DNA of 64,000 bases from Marinicellulosiphila megalodicopiae. Lineage in GTDB: Bacteria; Pseudomonadota; Gammaproteobacteria; Pseudomonadales; Natronospirillaceae. Made by a program: the position numbers and the translations under genes. Where the stretch lies: positions 930,001 to 994,000 of the forward strand of contig NZ_AP023087.1 in NCBI RefSeq assembly GCF_045862395.1, read 5' to 3'. The notes below the pieces were generated by a model. The model searched no databases. It had not been told where the DNA came from and was given only the letters and a program-made list of their open reading frames with translations. Shown in pieces: positions 17,715 to 25,795 of the stretch (position 1 is the first letter of the stretch; each line of letters opens with the position of its first letter).

Positions 17715-18821
17715 ATGACGACATCAATTTATAACCAAAATACGGGCCATCTCATTACCAGTTTAATGAATGTTAATGAACATAAAAATGGATGGAAGGT
17801 ATTTTTAACTGAATATGTTGAATACTTCAATATACGAGCCGCCAATTTAATGGTGTTAGAAAAAGCCACATTCATCCCGAAGTTTCATGAAGAGGGCGGG
17901 GTGATAACAAGTGATGCCGATGCCAAAGATTATATTGATAATTATTTATATCGTGATCCAATGATTGCAAAAATGATGAGTAATCCTGGTGATAAATTTT
18001 GGTTTTTACATGATTTATGCACCGTCGAAGAATTTTGGCAAACGCCTCTTTATTTAGAGTGGGACATCAAACAAGACATTCGTGATGGTGCGGCAGTAAA
18101 TATATTTGAAGAGCAGGGCAATGTTTGTATTTTATTAATTACCCGAAGTCACAGCCAACCTTTGTTTGAACGAGAAAAAGACGCTCAGATATTTGACTTT
18201 TTTACGCCCATTATTAGAAATGCCATATTCAACTCAATCGAATTACAAAAAAATGTGAACGACCAGGTCAGATCAAAATCCATGGTAGAGTTATTTAGAA
18301 TGCCAGTGGCAGTTTATACTGAATTTGGTGATTTGTGGGCAGTGAATAAATCCATGACACATTTAATTGAAAGCAACCAACAACTGCAATTGATTGATAA
18401 CACATTGAATTTAATAGATACCGACAAAAATAATGAATTTCGTCGAGGGGTTTTTGATGTATTACACGGTTATGAAGATACCATTAAAGTCACACAATAT
18501 GGTGAATTGACCTTAGTTTGCATCTCTTTAGAAACAGAAAATACAGAAAGTACTTTTCAAGGAGTAATGGTGTATGTGTTGAATCAAACACTGAATCAAG
18601 TCATGAATCCAAAACTGTTACAAGACTTGTTTTTACTCACCCCAAAAGAAAGCGATACCTGTTTAGAATTATTAAAAGGCCTAGTACCCAAACAAATCGC
18701 AGCACAAAGAGAAGTGGCAGAATCAACGGTGAGAGAAAATATTAAAAACATCTACAAAAAAACGCAATGTAAAAATCAAATATCTTTGATTAATTTATTG
18801 AGTAGTATTCCAGTAGTGTAA
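17715..18821 (+). CDS. LuxR-type transcriptional regulator
   Basis: A 368-residue paralogue of the flanking regulators: sensor region about 1-180 (NGWKVFLTEYVEYFNIRAAN, then FHEEGGVIT), PAS-like segment about 190-290 (MVELFRMPVAVYTEFGDLWA), and LuxR/GerE HTH about 300-368 (LTPKESDTCLELLKGLVPKQ, AESTVRENIKNIYKKTQC). The FHEEGGVIT and MMSNP segments are identical with the regulator at 24164-25309, so these two are the closest pair. It probably binds DNA as a dimer in response to an unknown cytoplasmic signal. A candidate operator lies just after its stop codon, 390 bases before the large lipoprotein gene. Confidence 0.88.
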   Translation: MTTSIYNQNTGHLITSLMNVNEHKNGWKVFLTEYVEYFNIRAANLMVLEKATFIPKFHEEGGVITSDADAKDYIDNYLYRDPMIAKMMSNPGDKFWFLHDLCTVEEFWQTPLYLEWDIKQDIRDGAAVNIFEEQGNVCILLITRSHSQPLFEREKDAQIFDFFTPIIRNAIFNSIELQKNVNDQVRSKSMVELFRMPVAVYTEFGDLWAVNKSMTHLIESNQQLQLIDNTLNLIDTDKNNEFRRGVFDVLHGYEDTIKVTQYGELTLVCISLETENTESTFQGVMVYVLNQTLNQVMNPKLLQDLFLLTPKESDTCLELLKGLVPKQIAAQREVAESTVRENIKNIYKKTQCKNQISLINLLSSIPVV

Positions 18822-18828
18822 ATGTTTA

Positions 18829-18848
18829 TACCCCTAATATTTGATACC
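18829..18848 (+). promoter_or_regulatory. candidate LuxR-type operator, site 2
   Basis: TACCCCTAATATTTGATACC repeats the core of site 1. It lies between a luxR-type gene and the large SBP/PKD lipoprotein gene. Bases 18822-19185 otherwise hold no gene. Confidence 0.45.
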
Positions 18849-19138
18849 TTACTATTCCTCCCCCATTGGTCTAATAAAATAATGGGGCAAACGGAATATA
18901 GCCACAATTCAATAATGTGTGACCTCAATACTTTAAAATAAAATTCAACTGGCTCCACCATTTATTCGAAAATTCTGATGATCAAAATTGTGAATTTTTG
19001 GGTAATAATAATTTTGATTTGTATATATTCAATTAACTTTGCTTATTATTTTTCAGATATTTCTGTCAGAACTATTTCACACGTAAAGTTTGGTCAATTT
19101 TAAGTCATTTCATTCAAATGTTTTCATTTAAATCAAAA

Positions 19139-19158
19139 TACCCCCAATCTTAGGACTT
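19139..19158 (+). promoter_or_regulatory. candidate LuxR-type operator, site 3
   Basis: TACCCCCAATCTTAGGACTT lies 60-80 bases before the preferred start of the large lipoprotein gene. It is a weaker match to the TACCCCTAATAT core. With site 2 it would give two sites in one promoter region. Confidence 0.4.
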
Positions 19159-19218
19159 ATGAGTTTTTAAAGACACTGCTAAAGTATGATTTCAATAAAA
19201 GATAATGCCGAGACAAAT

Positions 19219-22200
19219 ATGAATAAATTAAATTCGATCATAAAACCAGTACTATTCAGTGCTGCAGTTTTATTGGCGGGCTGTGGTAGTGATAAAGAAA
19301 AAGACGATAATGGCGATATGGATACAACCGGTGAGGATTTAAACACAGGGCAAACGGTAAGTCTGACAGGCGTGGTTGCAGACGGTTATTTACAAGGTGC
19401 TAAAGCCTGTTTAGATATGAATTTAAGTGGCCGTTGTGATGATGGCGAACCGTTTGCAATTACTGGTGCTGGCGGCGATTTTGATTTGGATGTGGCGATT
19501 GGAAATGAAGATAAATTTCCTGTTGTAGTTGAAGTACCTATAGGTGCAATTGATAGCGACTACGGTGAAGTGACGCAGGGTTATACCTTATCGGCACCTG
19601 CTGGAAAAGTGGCATTTATTAGTCCTATGACTACGTTGATTCAAGCGTATATGACTATTAATCCTGGCACTTCAGCAGAAGATGCTGAAGACGTTTTAAT
19701 GTTTGCAATGGGATTGTCGACTTCAGATGTTTCGTTGTTTGCTAATTACATGGTAGAAAAAGATACGAATGAAGAATACGCAACAATGCATGTGGTCGCG
19801 CAAGTTGTCGCAGCAGAAATTTCAGACAATATGAAATCTGTAGATGACGGCGTTGCAAGTGGTGCAATTGATTCTGCATCGATTCAAGACAAACAAGCAC
19901 AGGTAATGACGGTTATTGCTTCTAAGGTTTCAGATCAATTAACCGCGATTGTTAGTGAAGTTGAAACGGCTAAAGCCAATTTGGCGGAAGGTGAAACCCT
20001 TAATGTAAAAACAATTAATGAAAATATAGACACGCAAGTCGTGGTTGAAGAAATTGTTTCGGATATTGAAAAAGTTGACACACTCGCCAATGCAAATTTA
20101 ACCATTGACGTGTATGACAGCTTTAATACTTACTTTGAAATTAATAATGATGATATTTTTGAAAGCAAAGGAATAAAAGCCACAATTAGAGCAAATGATT
20201 GGGGTGGGCACCATAACGCATTAGATAAAAATTTAACGACAGGTAGAGGTGCCAGTGATTTAATTTTAATCGATTCAGGCAATATTGCTGAATATATTGA
20301 ATCCGATTTGATCATTGATTTGACAGATAGCTTTGTTGATCTCAAATCAACCCTATCAGCAGCGGCAGTAACACAAGGAATCGATTCAAAAGGCCAGCAG
20401 AAATTTATCCCAATCGATATGGGGCCAACAGTAGCATTTTATCGTAAAGATTATATGCAAGATTTGGATTTTGACCCAGTTGAAGTAATGGCAACTTGGG
20501 ATTCATTTGTTGAGTATGGACGTTACTTAAAAGAAAACGTCACCACTACTTATATGACAGCCAAATTAGATGAAAATGGTGATTCAACGTTTGATGAAAA
20601 TGGGGATATGATCATGGAAGAAATCACGCGACCTGTTTATTTAATTTCAAATACCGAGGCATTAACAAGAGCAATAATTTATGGCAATTTAATTGAAGGT
20701 GAGGGTTTTTTTACAGATGTTAATGGTGAATATGATTTGGAATCGACACGTATAACAAAAGCCTTTGAATTGACCAAACTCTTAGTGGATGAGGGGTTGG
20801 CAGCACAAACAGGATTGTGGAATGATGCCTGGTATGATGGATTTAATAATGGGACGTTTGCAATTGAAATTCAAGGAAGTTGGTTAAAAGGAACACTAGA
20901 ATCTTGGATTGCCCCAGACACTTCAGGATTATGGCGCGTTTCAGAATTACCAGAGCAAACTTACTCCTATTCAGGCGGGACATTCGTAGCGATACCTTCA
21001 CAATCTAAAAATAAAGAAGCGGCATGGTCAATGATTGAATACATGATTGATGCCTCTACTCAATTAGATGCTTATAAGAATTGGAATATGCTTCCTTCAA
21101 ATACCTCAGTTTATGAGGATGAATATTTTGATGAAGCAATTGAATTTTTAGACGGACAAGCAGCAAGAAAGATATATGCATCAAGTATTTTAAATCGCCC
21201 AGTTGTAGAAAATTCTGAATTTGATAGGGATGCATCGAGCATTGTTTTTGGACGAGATATATTTGTTGATTTATATGAATCTGATAAAACAGTGTCTGAA
21301 ATTTTAAATTATTCAAATAAATTATTAAACTGTGAGTTAGAATTGACTGAGGTTTGCCCAATTAAAATAGGTGGTGAATTAATTGATTCAGGTTTTAACG
21401 AACCAAGTTCTCCAGGTAATGTACAGTTCAAATTAGTCATAAACAATACATCAGATATTGTTATGGATATTGAAGGGTTTAATGGATTAACCATCATGTT
21501 ATTAAATGAAAATTTTGAATTAATACAAACAGATATTTCAAACCGAACGCATTTAGATAGTTTGTTAGAAGGTACTTATTACATAGAAGTAACTACAATA
21601 AGTCCTCATGATTCTGGTGAATTTACGTTGATAGTTGATTCACAAAATGAAGATGATTTTGGATTGACACATCATCAAGATATTTCAATGAATAATATTG
21701 TTGCATCGGTTGAAGCTATTTGGGAACAAGAAGAAACCTATGATAATGCCTATGCTATTTTAGAGCTAAATATTTTAAAAACTTCAAATATGCAATTAAA
21801 TTTTTATTCACAAACCGGTGGACAATTTATTTTATATGATGGCGATCATAATGAAATTTTAAGAAGTGATGTTTATTATGATATTGCTGATTATAATTTA
21901 TTAGATGATATAGATGTTGGTACCTATTATATCGAAGTGATAAATTATAATGATTACAGTGATGGTTATAAAATTGACATATATTCTGATGTTGAAAATA
22001 GCGTGACACTTTCAGCACCCAAGCATTCAGATGTAAACAACCAAGCGCCTTTATTTATTATTAATTGTACGTCAACGGAATTAATTGTGACTTGTAATCA
22101 AAATGCAGAAGATCCTGAAAGTGATAGTTTAAGTTTTATATGGACAATTGATGGAAATCAAATGGACGGTGAATATGTTGAATATTTATATTCTGAATAT

Positions 22201-23142
22201 GGCGAAAAAACCATAACGTTATTAGTTTCTGATGGATATAACCTTGTTGAAAAAGATTTTACATTTACGTTAGTCCAAGAGAACCTTTCATTAAATACAG
22301 TTTCTGAGTTTATAGGAACATGGCTGCCTGAAGGCGATAACGATAATGCATATGCAGAGTTTAATTTAGTCGTAAGTGAAGACTCCATCTTCCAAATGAA
22401 ATTTATTTCACAAACCGGCGGTGAAATTATTTTATACGATCAATCAAATAATGTAATTGTTACAAGTAAAGTGTATTACAACCAGGCTGATTATCTTTAT
22501 GGAGTGGAGAACATAGCGGCGGGTAATTATCGAATTGAAGTAGTGAATTACAATGATTACAGTGGAAATTTTCAAATTGAAATACTTTCAAATTTGTTGG
22601 ACAACATAATGATAACTGAACCGCAATCAATTACAAATCTTGCTCCACAAGCAGAAATCAGCGCGAATGTAACATCAGGAGTAGCCACGTTAGACGTTTC
22701 GTTTGATGGTCGTAATTCTTTTGATAGTAACGGTTCCATTGAAAAATTTGAATGGTTTGTTGATGGAATTAGCATTGGAGAAGGTGGGCTGATTGATTAC
22801 TCATTTACACAAGCAGGTGTTTATAATGTTTCATTAATAGTCACTGATGATCAAGGTGCAACCTCTGAAAATTCAATGGATATTACAGTAAGCGCAGCTA
22901 ATAATGCACCTGTAGCTGAATTTATATGTTCAAAGGATGGATTAACTGTGACTTGTGATGGATCAGTCTCTTCCGATCAAGATGGTGATACTCTATTATT
23001 TACATGGAACGTAAATGGTGTGACATACAATACAATTAGTATTACGCATGCATTTGATCTCGAAGGTACGTATATCATTAGTTTGATGGTTTCAGATTCA
23101 ACTAACGATGATGAAAAATTATATAGCATTACTGTAAATTAG
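19219..23142 (+). CDS. giant lipoprotein: solute-binding fold plus PPC- and PKD-like domains
   Basis: A 1307-residue lipoprotein from the preferred ATG at 19219 (leader ending VLLAGC, Cys22); an ATG at 19186 would add 11 residues before the leader. Order of domains: a beta-rich region with a VADGYLQGAKACLDMNLSGRCDDGE motif, a helical region, then an ABC-type sugar/solute-binding-protein fold about 280-690 (ATIRANDWGGHHNALD, DMGPTVAFYRKDYM, SGGTFVAIPSQSKNKEAAWS). Then come three PPC-like domains, two nearly duplicate (SQTGGQFILYD / SQTGGEIILYD and YNDYS), and three PKD-like domains (LDVSFDGRNSFDSNGSIEKF). No transporter genes are adjacent, so it is more likely a surface binding protein. A terminator follows. 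Confidence 0.8.
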   Translation: MNKLNSIIKPVLFSAAVLLAGCGSDKEKDDNGDMDTTGEDLNTGQTVSLTGVVADGYLQGAKACLDMNLSGRCDDGEPFAITGAGGDFDLDVAIGNEDKFPVVVEVPIGAIDSDYGEVTQGYTLSAPAGKVAFISPMTTLIQAYMTINPGTSAEDAEDVLMFAMGLSTSDVSLFANYMVEKDTNEEYATMHVVAQVVAAEISDNMKSVDDGVASGAIDSASIQDKQAQVMTVIASKVSDQLTAIVSEVETAKANLAEGETLNVKTINENIDTQVVVEEIVSDIEKVDTLANANLTIDVYDSFNTYFEINNDDIFESKGIKATIRANDWGGHHNALDKNLTTGRGASDLILIDSGNIAEYIESDLIIDLTDSFVDLKSTLSAAAVTQGIDSKGQQKFIPIDMGPTVAFYRKDYMQDLDFDPVEVMATWDSFVEYGRYLKENVTTTYMTAKLDENGDSTFDENGDMIMEEITRPVYLISNTEALTRAIIYGNLIEGEGFFTDVNGEYDLESTRITKAFELTKLLVDEGLAAQTGLWNDAWYDGFNNGTFAIEIQGSWLKGTLESWIAPDTSGLWRVSELPEQTYSYSGGTFVAIPSQSKNKEAAWSMIEYMIDASTQLDAYKNWNMLPSNTSVYEDEYFDEAIEFLDGQAARKIYASSILNRPVVENSEFDRDASSIVFGRDIFVDLYESDKTVSEILNYSNKLLNCELELTEVCPIKIGGELIDSGFNEPSSPGNVQFKLVINNTSDIVMDIEGFNGLTIMLLNENFELIQTDISNRTHLDSLLEGTYYIEVTTISPHDSGEFTLIVDSQNEDDFGLTHHQDISMNNIVASVEAIWEQEETYDNAYAILELNILKTSNMQLNFYSQTGGQFILYDGDHNEILRSDVYYDIADYNLLDDIDVGTYYIEVINYNDYSDGYKIDIYSDVENSVTLSAPKHSDVNNQAPLFIINCTSTELIVTCNQNAEDPESDSLSFIWTIDGNQMDGEYVEYLYSEYGEKTITLLVSDGYNLVEKDFTFTLVQENLSLNTVSEFIGTWLPEGDNDNAYAEFNLVVSEDSIFQMKFISQTGGEIILYDQSNNVIVTSKVYYNQADYLYGVENIAAGNYRIEVVNYNDYSGNFQIEILSNLLDNIMITEPQSITNLAPQAEISANVTSGVATLDVSFDGRNSFDSNGSIEKFEWFVDGISIGEGGLIDYSFTQAGVYNVSLIVTDDQGATSENSMDITVSAANNAPVAEFICSKDGLTVTCDGSVSSDQDGDTLLFTWNVNGVTYNTISITHAFDLEGTYIISLMVSDSTNDDEKLYSITVN

Positions 23143-23158
23143 ATTTTAACAATATCAG

Positions 23159-23191
23159 AAATCCGTGGACACTAATTTTCCACGGATTTTG
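23159..23191 (+). terminator. intrinsic terminator after the giant lipoprotein gene
   Basis: AAATCCGTGGA pairs perfectly with TCCACGGATTT across nine bases and runs into TTGTT. Confidence 0.8.
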
Positions 23192-23227
23192 TTATGACCA
23201 TCAAAATTTCAATTGTCTTTAACCTTT

Positions 23228-23244
23228 CCCTAAATTTGAGGGTA
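23228..23244 (-). promoter_or_regulatory. candidate LuxR-type operator, site 5 (weak)
   Basis: Read on the minus strand it is TACCCTCAAATTTAGGG, a looser version of TACCCC-N6-AGGGG. It lies ~60 bases before the sensor-only regulator paralogue. Confidence 0.3.
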
Positions 23245-23299
23245 AGTGTTTAATCGCCAACTTGATACGATCCGCTTTTTATAGATAATAGTGAATGCT

Positions 23300-23740
23300 A
23301 TGAGCCTGAAATTACTTCAATCCCGAGATATTTTAAAATTGTTAATAAGTGCATATCAAAATCCCATAGCAGTATTGGATATGAAAGGTAATTTCTGGAT
23401 GCATAATATTAATATGCATAAAGAGATTGAAACCAGTCAAAATTTAACATTTCAAGATAATAAAATTCAAATATTAGATAAAAACAAAAAAATCGATAAA
23501 TTAAAAAATATTGAATTAAACTTTTTTTTAAAAAATATAAATACGAATACAGAGGAAATGGGTAGAATAAAAATTAATGATGGAAAATACTTAGACATTA
23601 AGGTAGTAACCATCAATCAATTTTGCATTAATGAGTTTGACGTAATATTACTCACTTTACTTGATGAATATAAATATCCAGTAAAAGTAGAGCGGGTATT
23701 TTCAATTAAAACCGATTTACAAAATACAGTACACAATTAA
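23300..23740 (+). CDS. PAS-like protein, sensor-only paralogue of the LuxR-type regulators
   Basis: A 146-residue protein from ATG 23300 (a GTG at 23291 is the alternative). The first 70 residues (ILKLLISAYQNPIAVLDMKG, NFWMHNINMHKEIE) align with the PAS-like middle domain of the LuxR-type regulators (VELFRMPVAVYTEFGDLWAVN). The N-terminal sensor and the C-terminal helix-turn-helix are both absent. It is strongly AT-rich and lysine-rich. It could be a degenerate duplicate or a small protein that forms heterodimers with, and interferes with, the full-length regulators (inference). A terminator-like hairpin follows. Confidence 0.6.
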   Translation: MSLKLLQSRDILKLLISAYQNPIAVLDMKGNFWMHNINMHKEIETSQNLTFQDNKIQILDKNKKIDKLKNIELNFFLKNINTNTEEMGRIKINDGKYLDIKVVTINQFCINEFDVILLTLLDEYKYPVKVERVFSIKTDLQNTVHN

Positions 23741-23746
23741 AATTTT

Positions 23747-23784
23747 AAGCGAAAATGAATTTAGCAGGATAAATTCGCTTTTAT
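23747..23784 (+). terminator. terminator-like hairpin
   Basis: AAGCGAA (23747-23753) pairs with TTCGCTT (23774-23780), with extra pairing of GAATTT and AAATTC inside, and is followed by TTATT. Confidence 0.6.
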
Positions 23785-24016
23785 TGAATTTTCGTAACTG
23801 CAATTTCGTTCGACGAGTTGTTGTATTGACTCGGTGTTATGAATAGCCTCAATCAATCATCACTAAAAGTTTATTTTTTAATATCAGTTGAGTTAATAAA
23901 GGGTTAAATCCAATTGAAATGCTTGTTCTAAATAAACGCAATACTTACAAGTTTTAATACATCTTCTTTACTAAATGGACTTTTTGCTTTCATATTGATT
24001 AATTTTATTTAATGTA

Positions 24017-24037
24017 TACCCCTAATATAGGGGGGTA
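24017..24037 (+). promoter_or_regulatory. candidate LuxR-type operator, site 4 (most symmetric)
   Basis: CCCCTAATATAGGGG is a near-perfect palindrome, preceded by TA and followed by GGTA. It lies ~127 bases before the start of the luxR-type gene at 24164, almost the same spacing as site 1 to its gene (120 bases), which suggests autoregulation. Confidence 0.55.
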
Positions 24038-24163
24038 TGTTTTTTGAAACAATACTGATATTTTGCATACCTTAATAAAGCCTATGAAAATTAGTTTCAG
24101 TTGGCTGCTTACTTATTTCAGCTAATCATGCAGCGGATAATAATAAAACATAAGGTATATGAA

Positions 24164-25309
24164 ATGACAACACTACCCGTCCATGCTAATTCAGGAAAAT
24201 TGCTTGGTTTGCTGATGCAAGCAGGCTCCAACCCTAATGGATGGAAATTATTTTTAAATGAGTTTGTAGAGGTGTTTAATTTACGTTCAATTAATTTGTT
24301 AATTGTGCATAAAGAAAAACTGATTCCAAAATTTCACGAAGAAGGCGGTGTCATTACTGAAGAACAAGCAGGAATTGACTATATTGAAAAATACATATTT
24401 CAAGATCCGTTAATGCTTAAAATGATGAGCAATCCTGAAAGTAAGTTCATATTTCTAGATGAAGAGTGCCCGTTAGATCAGTTTTGGAAAACCCCATTCT
24501 ATTTAGAATGGGACAAAAAATATGACATTCAAGATGCCGCCGCAGCGCACATTTTTGAAGATGACGGATGGGTGTGCCATATCATTTTAAATCGAAGTCA
24601 TTCCCAGCCTTTGTTTTCACCTAAAGACGATGGTCCAGCAATGGATTTTTTCTTGCCGTTAATAAAAATAGCCGTTCAAAATTCAATGGAATTCCAGAAC
24701 AGCATAAATGACAAAGCCCGATCAAAAGCGATCGTCCATGCATTTAGAATCCCAGTAGCAGTGTTCACCGAATTTGGTGATTTATGGGCTATGAACGAAG
24801 GTATGGAATCCTTGATTTTAAATGACAAGCATTTAAGTTCAAACAACAAACAACTAATAATCAGTGATGAAATCCAAAACAAACAATTTCAACGCGCTGT
24901 TTTTGATGTGTTGTCTCAAGCAAGAGATTTAAAATACGGAAATTCATCTGATGTCGTTCGTTTAACCGATAGCGATGTCAGCTTAGCCTTTGCACCATTG
25001 TCAGCACTTACAAATGAATTAAATGAAGACAGCCAACAATTTACAGGCGGTATGGTTTACGCCATTGATTCTAAAAAACAAAAAAACATTAAATCCTCAA
25101 CGTTACAAAAACTGTTTGGATTTACACCGTCAGAATCGGAAACTTGTCAGTTAATAATTTCGGGATTAACCCCTAAAAAAATTGCGGAGCAAAAAGAGTT
25201 ATCTGAATATACGATACGTGAATACATAAAAAGAATTTATCAAAAAACAGGATGCAATAACCAAATTTCTTTGATGAATTTATTGTGTAGTTTGCCTGTT
25301 TTAGACTAG
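24164..25309 (+). CDS. LuxR-type transcriptional regulator
   Basis: The start at 24164 is chosen because MTTLPVHANSGKLLGLL aligns with the paralogue's MTTSIYNQNTGHLITSL and AAGG lies nine bases upstream. The frame is open from 24101. The 381-residue product has a sensor region (NGWKLFLNEFVEVFNLRSIN, FHEEGGVIT), a PAS-like middle (HAFRIPVAVFTEFGDLWAMN) and a C-terminal LuxR/GerE HTH (FTPSESETCQLIISGLTPKK, SEYTIREYIKRIYQKTGC). It has no receiver domain. A symmetric candidate operator lies upstream, so autoregulation is likely. The truncated remnant at 7465-7609 derives from a close relative. Confidence 0.88.
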   Translation: MTTLPVHANSGKLLGLLMQAGSNPNGWKLFLNEFVEVFNLRSINLLIVHKEKLIPKFHEEGGVITEEQAGIDYIEKYIFQDPLMLKMMSNPESKFIFLDEECPLDQFWKTPFYLEWDKKYDIQDAAAAHIFEDDGWVCHIILNRSHSQPLFSPKDDGPAMDFFLPLIKIAVQNSMEFQNSINDKARSKAIVHAFRIPVAVFTEFGDLWAMNEGMESLILNDKHLSSNNKQLIISDEIQNKQFQRAVFDVLSQARDLKYGNSSDVVRLTDSDVSLAFAPLSALTNELNEDSQQFTGGMVYAIDSKKQKNIKSSTLQKLFGFTPSESETCQLIISGLTPKKIAEQKELSEYTIREYIKRIYQKTGCNNQISLMNLLCSLPVLD

Positions 25310-25413
25310 AGAGAAAATAATATATTTTGCAAGGATGCAAGTTTTAAGGAATTAAAAATAAATGATTGAAGTCACGTTCTTTTGTAGGCGTTATAAAAAA
25401 TAGACTTCATTAT

Positions 25414-25441
25414 TTTGCCTTTGCCTTTGCCTTTGCCTTTG
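25414..25441. repeat. 6-bp tandem repeat
   Basis: TTTGCC is repeated 4.7 times. It is non-coding and follows the luxR-type gene. The gene-free stretch 25310-25795 consists mainly of this, the next repeat and repeat copy C. Confidence 0.9.
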
Positions 25442-25620
25442 TTTTAATTGAGAGTACGTCCAATCAGTGAATGGATTTGATTAAACAGTGATGTAAATGT
25501 TTAGCGCAAAAATGTGAAGGTTTTAAGTAGATGATTATACTCAAGATGCTTGTGGGCTAATCAATTCTGATTGTACACTTTATGCGTTGTTGCTTTTACG
25601 GACGGTGAAAGTATTAAATC

Positions 25621-25669
25621 ATCAATCATCAATCATCAATCATCAATCATCAATCATCAATCATCAATC
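25621..25669. repeat. 7-bp tandem repeat, seven copies
   Basis: ATCAATC is repeated seven times without mismatch. It directly abuts repeat copy C. The copy number is likely to vary between strains. Confidence 0.95.
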
Positions 25670-25780
25670 GCGTTGAATCTGAAAATATTACTGCGAAATT
25701 TTGAAGACAAGGCTTTTTAGTTTGTTTTGTGCAACAAAATCTAAATAGGTTTTGTTGGCCTCAAGCAAAACCTATAATTT
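25669..25780. repeat. dispersed repeat, copy C (3' half) with terminator-like hairpin
   Basis: GTTGAATCTGAAAATATTACTGCG onward matches the 3' half of copies A and B in diverged form (stated by position: 25672-25695). It ends in a hairpin, AGGTTTTG (25747-25754) with CAAAACCT (25766-25773), followed by T7. In this copy the hairpin could terminate rightward transcripts just before the convergent mdlB gene. Confidence 0.7.
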
Positions 25781-25795
25781 TTTTCGACTCAAAAA

